Positions 27,729 to 36,167 of a stretch of DNA of 64,000 nt are shown in pieces. The notes beneath the pieces were generated by a model. That model saw only the letters and a program-made list of their open reading frames with translations, ran no database searches and had not been told where the DNA came from. The translations under genes and the position numbers were made by a program. The DNA is from Flavobacterium cupreum (GTDB lineage Bacteria; Bacteroidota; Bacteroidia; Flavobacteriales; Flavobacteriaceae). Each line of letters starts with the position of its first letter. Positions within the stretch are counted from its first letter, which is position 1. Location: positions 91,418 to 155,417 of the forward strand of contig NZ_QWDM01000013.1 of the NCBI RefSeq assembly GCF_003996965.1, read 5' to 3'.

Positions 27729-28106
27729 ATGAAAAAAGTAACAGGTATTGGGGGCATTTTTTTCAAATGTAACGACCCTGAAAAAATGAGAGACTGGTAC
27801 AAAACCCATCTGGGCTTAGACACCAATGATTACGGAGCCACATTCGAATGGACAGAAGCAACAGATTCTGCCAAAAAAGGTTCCACACAATGGAGCCCGT
27901 TTCCTGAGGCTACCAAATATTTTGAACCTTCAGCAAAAGACTTCATGATCAATTACAGGGTTGCCGATCTTGAAGCGCTGGTTGCCGAATTAAAAAAAGA
28001 AGGCGTGACCATTGTGGACCAGATAGAAACTTATGACTACGGAAAGTTTATTCATATAATTGATATGGAGGGAAACAAAATTCAGCTTTGGGAACCTTTC
28101 GATTAG
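27729..28106 (+). CDS. VOC family (glyoxalase/bleomycin-resistance fold) protein
   Basis: 125 residues with one vicinal-oxygen-chelate unit: GIGGIFFKCNDPEKMRDWYKTHLGL at the N-terminus, NYRVADLEALVAELKKEGV in the middle and YGKFIHIIDMEGNKIQLWEP at the C-terminus, where the glutamate metal ligand normally lies. Active as a dimer in most relatives. Substrate unknown. It forms a short operon with the DUF2200 gene 30 nt downstream. Confidence 0.9.
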   Translation: MKKVTGIGGIFFKCNDPEKMRDWYKTHLGLDTNDYGATFEWTEATDSAKKGSTQWSPFPEATKYFEPSAKDFMINYRVADLEALVAELKKEGVTIVDQIETYDYGKFIHIIDMEGNKIQLWEPFD

Positions 28107-28136
28107 ATTTCACCGAAAAACGCTATTAAAGAAACG

Positions 28137-28487
28137 ATGGAAAAGCACAGAATATTTACAACATCATTTGCCAGTGTCTATCCGCACTATATTACCAAAG
28201 CGGAGAAAAAAGGCCGTACAAAGGAAGAAGTAGATTCGATAATTTACTGGCTGACAGGTTACAGCCCAACGGCATTGCAAAAACTAATCGATAACAAAAC
28301 CGATTTCGAAACTTTTTTTGCAGAAGCACCGCAAATGAATGAGCATACTTCAAAAATTACCGGCATAATTTGTGGGTATCGTGTAGAAGATATCGAAGAT
28401 AAACTCATGCAAAAGATTCGTTACTTAGATAAACTGATTGATGAACTGGCAAAAGGAAAAGCGATGGGAAAAATTTTAAGAACCTAA
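28137..28487 (+). CDS. DUF2200 domain-containing protein
   Basis: 116 residues; nearly the whole protein is the DUF2200 domain, with FTTSFASVYPHYITKAEKKGR, YWLTGYSPTALQKLI and ICGYRVEDIEDKLMQKIRYLDKL. It is related in shape to DUF1801-like small soluble proteins but its function is not known. It follows the VOC gene closely and is probably cotranscribed with it. Confidence 0.86.
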   Translation: MEKHRIFTTSFASVYPHYITKAEKKGRTKEEVDSIIYWLTGYSPTALQKLIDNKTDFETFFAEAPQMNEHTSKITGIICGYRVEDIEDKLMQKIRYLDKLIDELAKGKAMGKILRT

Positions 28488-28860
28488 CCTTATTACAACC
28501 TCAACTTTATCGGTCAGATACCAGAAAGTATATAAGATCTGAAATTAACTGACCTTATTATCAGCAAGTTATCTGTCTTCATATTTCCCAGGTCAGGAAC
28601 GCTTATAAAATTTTATAGTAAACAATTAAATAATAGATTAGTACTAACTGATCTTTTTTTTTTGCCTTTATTTTTTTCAGTTATTTTTCAAAAACAGGTA
28701 TTTCTACTCGTTTTTTTTTTAATAATAAAAACGATTTTTGTATTCAAATGTGGAAAACCGTAAGGAATTACCAACAAAATAACTGAAATTAGCAAAATAA
28801 AAGACCGCGTGTCATAAAAAACAAAACATAACATAAGTTGGACAAGTAAAAAATCAAACT
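28488..28860. other. intergenic region with terminator-like hairpin
   Basis: 373 bp without a gene. At 28635-28663, GATTAGT-ACT-AACTGATC is followed by a run of eleven T, a likely terminator for the VOC-DUF2200 operon, although 150 bp downstream. Its arms resemble the tRNA terminator at 25840. The rest is AT-rich and carries no further feature that I can support. Confidence 0.5.
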
Positions 28861-29277
28861 ATGGAAAATCTTTGGTGCTGGCGTTGTAAAATGGAAATCC
28901 CGATGTTGAACGAGGAGGAACATTTGATTGCGTCTAAACTTTATCGCCAGGGTTTTGAAACAGGAAAATGTAACATGACAAGGCAAGAGCGTTTTAAGGC
29001 ACTGCTTGACTATTACAAAGAACTGTCGGGTTTTGAAGAAACGGAACCGAATGCGATTATGCATCATAGAATTGAACTATACGGCCCGCCTTGCGAAAAT
29101 TGCAGCAAGCCTTACAGAACTTCCAAAGCTTCCTTTTGCGCAGCCTGCGGGCACAAAAGAACTAGTGAACTTCTAATTAATGACGTGTTACCGAAAACAG
29201 AACAAAAATGGTGGCAAAAGTTTGTGATTTCCGACAGCAATAATGCGATTTCATTGGCAATTGCGGAAAGAAAATAA
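28861..29277 (+). CDS. hypothetical zinc-ribbon-like protein, 138 aa
   Basis: The protein starts MENLWCWRCKMEIPML and later has CENCSKPYRT and FCAACGHKR, three CxxC pairs that can form one or two zinc sites; between them lies a helical segment (EEEHLIASKLYRQGFETGK). No enzyme motif is visible. The zinc ribbons suggest protein or nucleic-acid contact, but no specific function should be inferred. It appears monocistronic. Confidence 0.75.
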   Translation: MENLWCWRCKMEIPMLNEEEHLIASKLYRQGFETGKCNMTRQERFKALLDYYKELSGFEETEPNAIMHHRIELYGPPCENCSKPYRTSKASFCAACGHKRTSELLINDVLPKTEQKWWQKFVISDSNNAISLAIAERK

Positions 29278-29632
29278 TTAAAGTATACACTTCATAGTGT
29301 ACTAAGATATAAAAAATCTCAGTCTCAGTTACGGTTTCATTTGGGGATGAACACTGTAACTGAAAACTGAGATTTCTACTTTTATATCCCTATCAATACT
29401 TCATACGACTGAAGAAATTCAGTTACTATTAAATATTTATCCCGACATACAGCCATTTTCAATGATCGGTTGAATTGCCTTTTGCTGCTTATCCGGCTGA
29501 CATCGTTAAATGATCTAAAAAAAATGCGTTAAAATTTACATCCTGTAACAGTTTTTATCCAATAAAAAATACATTTGTCACATTGAAAGTGATCTTATTG
29601 GCACTCCTAGAAAAACCGGTAAATACAATTGT
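29278..29632. other. intergenic region with a long repeat hairpin and a -7 box
   Basis: 355 bp. A long imperfect hairpin at 29312-29378 (AAATCTCAGTCTCAGTTAC with GTAACTGAAAACTGAGATTT) is a copy of a repeat seen again at 32005-32060. GTATACACTTCATAGTGTAC at 29283-29302 is a separate near-palindrome. TACATTTG at 29571-29578 is a -7 candidate for the gene at 29633. Nothing else was found. Confidence 0.5.
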
Positions 29633-30196
29633 ATGGATAATGATAAATTTATTTTCTGCCTTGAAGGTGTTCCTGACGTAGACACAATCCTTACTACTGA
29701 CGTAGTTAAAAATCTGGAAGAAATAGCAATAGGTCAGGGCATTGCCAGCATCTACAAAACCTGCGATACCATTGAGGGATTAGAAGAAAGCCTTAATGTA
29801 CTGCTTTATGAAGACCATAATTTTAAGGATTATGAAATTATCTATCTTGTGATGCCCGGAGAAGCGAGCAATATCTGCCTGCATGATTATTATTACAGCC
29901 TTCAGGAGATCGCGGAACTTTTTGAGGGAAAAATGAAAGGAAAGGTGATTCATTTTGCCAACAAAAAAATCCTGGACTTAACAAACGATGAAGCACAATA
30001 TTTTTTAGACATAACCGGAGCACGCGCCATTTCGGGTTATGGTTCTTCCTATAATAAAATAGCCAGCTGCAGCACAATCGATAAGGCCTTTTTTGCTTTA
30101 TACCAGGACAATGATGATCTTACTGAAGTTGTAGAAGAATTATTCCAGAAACATTACAATCTTTGCAAACTACTCGATTTTAGATTGTATTATTAA
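29633..30196 (+). CDS. DUF6642-like protein, cytoplasmic
   Basis: 187 residues, acidic, no signal peptide. Motifs such as KFIFCLEGVPDVD, YEIIYLVMPGEASNICLHDYYYSLQEIA and DITGARAISGYGSSYNKIASCSTIDKAFFALYQ resemble the DUF6642 family, with a Rossmann-like alternation of strands and helices and a small-residue GYGSSYNK motif. This assignment is from memory of the family. It ends 4 nt before an AraC-type regulator gene, so the two form an operon and the protein may be its effector or target. Confidence 0.7.
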   Translation: MDNDKFIFCLEGVPDVDTILTTDVVKNLEEIAIGQGIASIYKTCDTIEGLEESLNVLLYEDHNFKDYEIIYLVMPGEASNICLHDYYYSLQEIAELFEGKMKGKVIHFANKKILDLTNDEAQYFLDITGARAISGYGSSYNKIASCSTIDKAFFALYQDNDDLTEVVEELFQKHYNLCKLLDFRLYY

Positions 30197-30200
30197 ATTA

Positions 30201-31121
30201 ATGAAAATGAAAACGGCCGAAAAAGTAAAAACATATGAATTAAAGGGATTTCGGGAAAAATTTCTTGGATCAGAAAACCCTCTACAACAGCTTTTCAAAT
30301 CGAATTCGGATCATTTTTTTTGCCTGAAACTGGAAGAAATCATGCAGCTTCAGTATCCTGTTCCACCTTCCAAACATGTTTGTCATACCCTGCTCTTTAT
30401 CACTTCAGGCATACACATTATCAAACTTGGATTTGAGGAGTATAAGACATTACCCAGTGAAATTATTGTGGTTCCGGCCGGCCAGATTTTCTCAATTGAG
30501 GATATTAACAGTAATTACCAGGGTTATATCTGTCAGTTACATCCCGATATTCTGATCAGCAAATACGGCAACCGTGAAACGCTCCATGATTTTGATTTCC
30601 TGAAAATCCGGGGCAATCCAAAAATTAGCGTTCCTGAAAAAGACTTTCCTTTTGTCACCAATTTGCTAAACCGTCTCGAAGCTGAATATCTGAAAGCAGA
30701 AACCGTCAATTTAGACCTCATACAATCTTATCTGATGGCTTTGTTCTGTGAAATGAACATTAACGCCATTAAAACCTCTAAAAATACAGCGGCATCTCAT
30801 GTTATTTCTGCGCGATTCAGGGAACTGATTTACGAAGGTATTAAAACAAACCATCAGGTAAACTACTATGCGGACCAGCTCAACATTACACCAAACCATT
30901 TAAACAAATCAGTAAAATCTACTACGGGTAAGTCCGCCAACAAATGGATTGAAGAAACCATTTTACTGGAAGCCAAATACCTGCTGTTCCAGACGACACT
31001 TTCTGTAAGTGAAATAGCAATGCAGGTAGGCCATGAAGATCATTCTTACTTTAGCCGTTTTTTTAAAAAACACGAAGGCATCACACCTATTCAATATCGA
31101 AAATTGATTGATAAGTCCTAA
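30201..31121 (+). CDS. AraC family transcriptional regulator
   Basis: 306 residues. A cupin-like N-terminal sensor domain (HTLLFITSGIHIIKLGFEEYKTLPSEIIVVPAGQ) is followed by two helix-turn-helix units at about 205-305 (NYYADQLNITPNHLNKSVKSTTGK and TTLSVSEIAMQVGHEDHSYFSRFFKKHEGITPIQYRK). It should activate or repress a small set of genes upon binding an unknown ligand. Cotranscribed with the DUF6642-like gene 4 nt upstream. Confidence 0.9.
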   Translation: MKMKTAEKVKTYELKGFREKFLGSENPLQQLFKSNSDHFFCLKLEEIMQLQYPVPPSKHVCHTLLFITSGIHIIKLGFEEYKTLPSEIIVVPAGQIFSIEDINSNYQGYICQLHPDILISKYGNRETLHDFDFLKIRGNPKISVPEKDFPFVTNLLNRLEAEYLKAETVNLDLIQSYLMALFCEMNINAIKTSKNTAASHVISARFRELIYEGIKTNHQVNYYADQLNITPNHLNKSVKSTTGKSANKWIEETILLEAKYLLFQTTLSVSEIAMQVGHEDHSYFSRFFKKHEGITPIQYRKLIDKS

Positions 31122-31191
31122 TTATTGATTACGAAATCCTATCGTAATGGCTGTTATTTACAGAAATTTGCAGGGTAAAAAAAAGCGAATT

Positions 31192-31392
31192 ATGGTTTAT
31201 GTTTTTAAAACATCTGTTGATACAAAATCGAAATTAAAATTAGCCTCCGAATTGCTTAACGAATTATTGGCCGATGCTCAATGGAATTTTGACCTTGAGG
31301 ATTGCGATAACATTCTAAGAATTGACAGTGAAACCGAAATAACAGAATTAGTCCTCAAAAATCCGGTTTTCGACTGTATCGAATTAGAATAG
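31192..31392 (+). CDS. small HMA-like fold protein without metal cysteines
   Basis: The start at MVYVFKTSV (31192) gives 66 residues; an in-frame ATG at 31147 is possible. The strand-helix-strand order (VYVFKTSV, SKLKLASELLNELL, WNFDLEDCDNILRIDSE, ITELVLKNPVFDCIELE) resembles a ferredoxin-like HMA unit, but the CxxC motif of copper chaperones is missing. Metal transport is thus not supported; it may be a structural relative with another use. Pattern-based, modest confidence. Confidence 0.6.
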   Translation: MVYVFKTSVDTKSKLKLASELLNELLADAQWNFDLEDCDNILRIDSETEITELVLKNPVFDCIELE

Positions 31393-31426
31393 TTATTCAC
31401 CCCCTTTTCAATCCCAGCCTTTATTT

Positions 31427-31999
31427 ATGGAAGCCGCACTGCATCAAAACAAAACCTTTGACACTACTGATTTTTCAGATCAAAAACTATCCGATAATGA
31501 ATTTATTAATTGTGAGTTTATCAATTGCAACTTTTCGAAAAGTGATTTCAGTTCTATAGATTTTTTAGACTGCACTTTTAAAAATTGCAATCTTTCATTG
31601 GCAGTACTTAAAAATACCGGACTGAAAAATATCAGTTTTACCGGCTGTAAATTAATGGGACTCGACTTTAGTGCCAGTAACAGTTTTTTATTTTCAATGA
31701 ATTTCCAGGATTGCATGCTAGATTATTCTACTTTCATTTATAAAAAATTAAAGAAAACATACTTTATAGATTGCTCCCTTAAAGAGGTTGATTTCTCCAA
31801 CACGGATTTATCACTGGCCGTTTTTAAAAATTGCGATCTTTCGAATGCGACTTTTGTCGATTGTATTTTAGAAAAAACCGATTTCCGAACGTCCAGAAAT
31901 TATGCTTTTGACCCTTCCGAAAATAAAATTAAGAGAACAAAAGTGTCCCATACTGCACTCGCCGGTTTACTGCAGAAGTTTGATTTGGAAATTGAATAA
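31427..31999 (+). CDS. pentapeptide-repeat protein (Qnr/McbG-like)
   Basis: 190 residues with pentapeptide repeats along most of the chain, in the A(D/N)LXX style: NCEFINCNFSKSDFSS, DCTFKNCNLSLAVLKN, FTGCKLMGLDFSAS and DCSLKEVDFSNTDLSLAVF. A right-handed quadrilateral beta helix is expected, a DNA mimic in the Qnr/MfpA group that protects gyrase. The C-terminal tail (RTKVSHTALAGLLQKFDLEIE) is the dimerising helix of that group. Quinolone protection is a family possibility, not shown. Confidence 0.86.
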   Translation: MEAALHQNKTFDTTDFSDQKLSDNEFINCEFINCNFSKSDFSSIDFLDCTFKNCNLSLAVLKNTGLKNISFTGCKLMGLDFSASNSFLFSMNFQDCMLDYSTFIYKKLKKTYFIDCSLKEVDFSNTDLSLAVFKNCDLSNATFVDCILEKTDFRTSRNYAFDPSENKIKRTKVSHTALAGLLQKFDLEIE

Positions 32000-32004
32000 G
32001 TTTA

Positions 32005-32060
32005 CAGTCTCAGTTTACAGCTACTAAAAACTGAGACTGAGTCCGAGACCAAAAACTGAG
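32005..32060. repeat. dispersed CTCAGT-type repeat with hairpin
   Basis: CAGTCTCAGTTTACAG followed by AAAACTGAGACTGAGTCCGAG forms an inverted repeat homologous to 29312-29378 in its arms. Confidence 0.6.
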
Positions 32061-32163
32061 CATTTAATCAATTAGCAATTCAAATCCATGCCTTCATAAA
32101 ATAAAAATCAGACATTTGATTGAAAATTTAACATTTTATCAATATTCGACTTAGCCGATAGAT

Positions 32164-32194
32164 TTGATTATAAAATAAATATCACTTACATTTG
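32164..32194 (+). promoter_or_regulatory. Bacteroidota-type promoter for metNIQ
   Basis: TTG at 32164-32166, 20-nt spacer, TACATTTG at 32187-32194. Transcription would start about 56 nt before the metN ATG. I looked for a SAM riboswitch in this leader and found no convincing one; only a GAAGAA/TTCTTC mini-stem is present. Confidence 0.65.
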
Positions 32195-32256
32195 CACCAA
32201 AATTGAGAAGAACCTTTTTTCTTCTTTAGCTTTCAATGGATTGCAAATAACAAAAT

Positions 32257-33288
32257 ATGATAGAATTAAAGAATATTACAAAAACCTTTTATAAAACAGG
32301 CCGGGAAATTAATGCGTTGCAGGATGTTTCACTTCATGTACCTCCCGGAAAAATTTTCGGCGTTATCGGTACTTCCGGAGCCGGAAAAAGCACTTTGATC
32401 CGCTGCATTAATTTACTGGAGAAACCAACTTCGGGCGAGGTAATCGTGGACGGAAAGTCATTGCTGCTCTTAAGCAACTCACAACTGGCACAGGAAAGAA
32501 GACAAATCGGAATGATTTTTCAGCATTTCAATCTTTTATCCTCCAGAACTGTTTTTGAGAATGTCGCGTTTTCCTTAGAATTGGCCGGCGTTTCTAAAAG
32601 CATCATTAAAGAACGTGTACAGGAACTATTAGAACTTGTCGGACTAACTGAAAAAGTCAATGATTATCCTGCCATTCTCTCCGGTGGGCAAAAACAGCGT
32701 GTCGCTATTGCAAGAACTTTAGCCAATAATCCTAAAGTACTTTTGTGTGACGAAGCGACCAGCGCGCTGGATCCCGGAACTACAAGGTCAATTTTAAATC
32801 TGTTGAAAGACATCAACAAACGTCTCAACATCACAATACTGCTGATCACCCATCAAATGGAGGTCGTTAAGGCAATTTGTGACGAAGTTGCCGTCATTAG
32901 CAACGGAAAACTAATCGAACAGGGAACCGTCGGCGAAATATTTGCCAATCCGCAACATGAATTAACACGTGAATTTATCGCTTCTTCTTTACATATTGAT
33001 ATTCCGGATGTGTACCAGGAACGTCTGGAAGCAGTTTACAAAGAAGGCTTGCATCCTCTTTTGCGATTAGAGCTGAACGGGAATTCGGTAAACGAGCCTA
33101 TTCTGACTCAGGCTGCCATTCGGTTTGGCGTGAACGCCAATATTATAACGGCACAAACCGCATATGCCGGTGAAACCAATTTTGGAATCCTGATTGTCGA
33201 ATTGTCCGGTAATGAAATACAGCAAAAAGAAGCAATTCAATTTTTTAAAGAAAAACACGTAAAAACAGAAATATTAGGCTATGTCTGA
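32257..33288 (+). CDS. metN: methionine ABC transporter ATP-binding protein
   Basis: 343 residues. ABC motifs: Walker A GTSGAGKSTLIR (39-50), Q-loop FQHFNLLSSRT, signature LSGGQKQRVAIARTL and Walker B LLCDEATSALDPG. The C-terminal domain from about 265 is a NIL (ACT-like) domain that binds methionine and causes trans-inhibition in known MetN. It drives methionine import with MetI and MetQ. The gene overlaps metI by 8 nt. Confidence 0.95.
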   Translation: MIELKNITKTFYKTGREINALQDVSLHVPPGKIFGVIGTSGAGKSTLIRCINLLEKPTSGEVIVDGKSLLLLSNSQLAQERRQIGMIFQHFNLLSSRTVFENVAFSLELAGVSKSIIKERVQELLELVGLTEKVNDYPAILSGGQKQRVAIARTLANNPKVLLCDEATSALDPGTTRSILNLLKDINKRLNITILLITHQMEVVKAICDEVAVISNGKLIEQGTVGEIFANPQHELTREFIASSLHIDIPDVYQERLEAVYKEGLHPLLRLELNGNSVNEPILTQAAIRFGVNANIITAQTAYAGETNFGILIVELSGNEIQQKEAIQFFKEKHVKTEILGYV

Positions 33289-33934
33289 ATCCATTATAAC
33301 ATTACTAGTACAAGGAACATTAGAAACAATTGTAATGACATTCCTGGCCGGATTCTTCGGTTTTTTACTAGGACTTCCATCGGGAATTTTATTATTTCTT
33401 ACCCGCAAAGGCCAGATTTTAGAGCACGTGGTATTCAACCGCGTTCTATCGGTAATCGTAAACATTTTCAGGTCGATTCCTTTTATCATTTTAATTGTAT
33501 GGATGATTCCATTCACCAGAACTTTGGTCGGAACTTCTATTGGTGTTAGTGCTGCATTAGTACCTTTAAGCATTGGGGCAGCTCCTTTTATTGCAAGACT
33601 GGTAGAAAACAGTTTACTAAGCCTTCCTTCGGGACTTATTGAAGCCGCAAGAGCCCTGGGTGCAACCCCTTTTCAAATTGTATACAAAGTACTATTGCCG
33701 GAAGCCCTTCCTTCTCTTATCAATGCAGCTTCAATTACGCTGATCACACTTGTCGGCTATTCAGCAATGGGTGGTGCTGTAGGTGCCGGCGGACTTGGAC
33801 AAATAGGATATCAGTATGGTTATATTGGTTACGATGCAGCAATTATGAATACGGTTTTGATTTTACTAGTCGCCCTTGTATTTATTATTCAATTTGCAGG
33901 CGACAGACTTTCTAAATATTTTGATCACAGATAA
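33281..33934 (+). CDS. metI: methionine ABC transporter permease
   Basis: 217 residues with five membrane helices and the EAA loop (EAARALGATPFQIVYKVLLPEALPSLINAAS) contacting MetN. It starts inside the end of metN (8-nt overlap), ensuring coupled translation. The length is standard. Confidence 0.94.
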   Translation: MSESIITLLVQGTLETIVMTFLAGFFGFLLGLPSGILLFLTRKGQILEHVVFNRVLSVIVNIFRSIPFIILIVWMIPFTRTLVGTSIGVSAALVPLSIGAAPFIARLVENSLLSLPSGLIEAARALGATPFQIVYKVLLPEALPSLINAASITLITLVGYSAMGGAVGAGGLGQIGYQYGYIGYDAAIMNTVLILLVALVFIIQFAGDRLSKYFDHR

Positions 33935-33963
33935 AAACTCAGCTTTAATTTTAAAATAAAAAC

Positions 33964-34782
33964 ATGAATACAAAAAATAAATTTTCGATACTGGCAGGAA
34001 TTCTGTTTGTCACTCTTTTGTTGTCTAATTGTGGAAAGGACAAAAAAAACGATCCAAATTTCATAAAGGTCGGAGTTGCGGCAGGACCCGAATTTACAGT
34101 CGCTCAGGCAGCTCAAAAAGTAGCCAAAGAAAAATACGGCCTGGAAGTGGAATTAATTACCTTCAATGATTATGTAGTTCCTAACGAAGCCTTAAATCAG
34201 GGCGATATTGACGCTAATGCTTTCCAGCACAAACCTTATCTGGACGCACAGTCAAAACAAAGAGGATACAAACTAGCGATTATAGGTAAGACTTTCATTT
34301 ATCCGATTGCAGCATATTCCAGAAAAATAAAAACGCTGGCCGAACTAAAACCGGAAAGCACCATTGTAATTCCAAATGACCCCACAAATGGCGGGCGTTC
34401 CTTATTACTGCTTCAAAAAAATGGCATTTTAAAACTGAGAGATAACGTAGGTCTTTTACCAAAAGTAACCGACATCACAGAAAACCCAAAGAATCTTAAA
34501 ATTTTAGAATTGGAAGCTCCGCAGATTCCAAGAACCTTAGACGATCAAAATGTAACGATCGCCATTATCAACAACACTTTCTCCTCACAGGCAGGACTGG
34601 TACCCTCCAGAGATGCTTTGTTTGTTGAAGATAAAGATTCTCCTTATGTAAATTTGGTAGTTTCAAGAGAAGACAATAAAAAAGACCCAAGGATTTTAAA
34701 ATTCCTAAAAGCATTTCAATCTGACGAAGTAGCAAAAGTGGCCGAAAAAGAATTCAAAGGCGGTGCTGTAAAAGGCTGGTAA
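33964..34782 (+). CDS. metQ: methionine-binding lipoprotein
   Basis: 272 residues with a lipoprotein signal (LLLSNCGKD; lipobox LSNC), so it is anchored to a membrane by a lipidated cysteine. NLPA/MetQ motifs follow: VGVAAGPEFTVAQAAQKVAKEKYG, NDYVVPNEALNQGDIDANAFQHKPYLD and NDPTNGGRSLLLLQ. It delivers methionine to MetNI. A strong terminator follows. Confidence 0.95.
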   Translation: MNTKNKFSILAGILFVTLLLSNCGKDKKNDPNFIKVGVAAGPEFTVAQAAQKVAKEKYGLEVELITFNDYVVPNEALNQGDIDANAFQHKPYLDAQSKQRGYKLAIIGKTFIYPIAAYSRKIKTLAELKPESTIVIPNDPTNGGRSLLLLQKNGILKLRDNVGLLPKVTDITENPKNLKILELEAPQIPRTLDDQNVTIAIINNTFSSQAGLVPSRDALFVEDKDSPYVNLVVSREDNKKDPRILKFLKAFQSDEVAKVAEKEFKGGAVKGW

Positions 34783-34807
34783 CACTTAATTATTTAAAGG
34801 ATAATAT

Positions 34808-34848
34808 AAAGAAGGGTGACAATATAGTAATTGTCACCCTTCTTTTAT
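34808..34848. terminator. terminator at the end of metNIQ
   Basis: A 16-bp perfect stem (AAAGAAGGGTGACAAT with ATTGTCACCCTTCTTT) around a short loop, symmetric enough to serve the convergent MFS gene too. Confidence 0.88.
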
Positions 34849-34888
34849 GTTAGATAATAAATTCTAAACTTATGTATTGAAAAGAAAA

Positions 34889-36064
34889 TTAAACCGCTTC
34901 TGCTTCCTGTAGTTCTACGGCACTACTTCTTCTTTGTATCAGCACAATAGTAATCACCATCCCGATAATTGACATTCCCACACCAATAAGGTTCGGAGAA
35001 GCATAGCTGTAGCCTGCTATAAGCGGCAAACCGCCAAGGAAAGCACCTAAGGCATTTCCGATATTAAAACTTCCCTGCAGGGAAGCCGAAGCAATCATTT
35101 CTGCATCTTTCGCAGTACGAATCATCAGCATTTGAATTGGTGCAATAACAGAGAATGAAATAGCTCCGGTTAAAAACGTGAAGAACAAAGAAGCATATTG
35201 ATTGTAGGAGAAAAAGTAAACTAAAATTAAATCGATGGACATCACAAAAAGCAGTGCTAATGTAGTGGGTGCCGGAGAAAATTTATCCGCCAGTTTACCA
35301 CCCAGAAAATTCCCTACCACCATTCCGAAACCGGCCAGAATTAAAATATACGAAACATCTTCCGGGGAAAACTTAGAGACATTGATCAAAAGCGGAGCGA
35401 TATAACTGATCCAGGCAAACAATCCGCCAAAACCAATTGCCGTGATTCCGATAATGAGCCACGCATCAATTTGCTGGAAAAATTTTAATTGCGTTCTCAT
35501 ATTTACATTTTGATTTCTTTCCAGATTTGGCATCCATAAATAGATAAACAAAAAGGTAAGCAGCCCCACAATAGCAATCAGTATAAAAGTATAACGCCAG
35601 ATAAAATGGTGCCCGATATAGGTTCCGATTGGCACACCGATCAGATTCGCCAGTGTCAAACCGGAAAACATAATCGCAATCGCCTGCGCTTCTTTTCCTT
35701 TATCCGCCAAACGGCTTGCCACAACTGCTCCCACTCCAAAGAAAGCCCCGTGTGGCAGTCCGGAAAAGAATCTCGAAACGAATAAAAAATTATAGTTAGG
35801 GGCAATGATCGACAGGGCATTAAAAACCGTTAACATCAAAGCCAAAATTAAAAGCATTTTTTTGGGAGCAAAATTTCTGCCCAGAATTACTAATAAAGGT
35901 GCTCCAATTACGACTCCCAATGCGTAAGCCGAAATTAAATATCCGGCAACAGGAATCGTAACTTTCATATCTGAAGCAATATCAGGCAAAAGGCCCATCA
36001 TAACAAATTCGGTAATTCCGATAGTTAAACCACCCAATGACAGCGCAATAAGACTTTTTTTCAT
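34889..36064 (-). CDS. MFS transporter, AraJ-like
   Basis: 391 residues with twelve predicted membrane helices. The N-terminal half has GITEFVMMGLLPDIASDM, ISAYALGVVIGAPLLVILGR and RFFSGLPHGAFFGVGAVVASRLA, landmarks of the AraJ/sugar-efflux MFS branch. It exports an unknown small molecule by proton antiport. It is divergent from an AraC regulator gene 103 nt away, which is the obvious regulator. Confidence 0.88.
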   Translation of the reverse strand: MKKSLIALSLGGLTIGITEFVMMGLLPDIASDMKVTIPVAGYLISAYALGVVIGAPLLVILGRNFAPKKMLLILALMLTVFNALSIIAPNYNFLFVSRFFSGLPHGAFFGVGAVVASRLADKGKEAQAIAIMFSGLTLANLIGVPIGTYIGHHFIWRYTFILIAIVGLLTFLFIYLWMPNLERNQNVNMRTQLKFFQQIDAWLIIGITAIGFGGLFAWISYIAPLLINVSKFSPEDVSYILILAGFGMVVGNFLGGKLADKFSPAPTTLALLFVMSIDLILVYFFSYNQYASLFFTFLTGAISFSVIAPIQMLMIRTAKDAEMIASASLQGSFNIGNALGAFLGGLPLIAGYSYASPNLIGVGMSIIGMVITIVLIQRRSSAVELQEAEAV

Positions 36065-36167
36065 TTGTTTTTTACAAGAAAGGAATAGATTTTCTATGAG
36101 GCAAATTTACGTCAGCTTTGCAAGGAAATAGTTGTATATTTGCGATATAAACTTGTACATTTAAGTT
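36065..36167. promoter_or_regulatory. divergent promoter region of MFS and AraC genes
   Basis: TAAATTTG on the minus strand (36109-36102) and TATATTTG on the plus strand (36135-36142) are candidate -7 boxes facing opposite ways 25 nt apart; an AraC operator in between could control both. No clear -33 element at 19-nt distance was seen for either. Confidence 0.45.

Noticed and set aside
32195..32256. Possible SAM riboswitch before metN
   Set aside because: The leader is only about 56 nt and contains just one 6-bp mini-stem; no SAM-I core or SAM-II pseudoknot pattern could be drawn.
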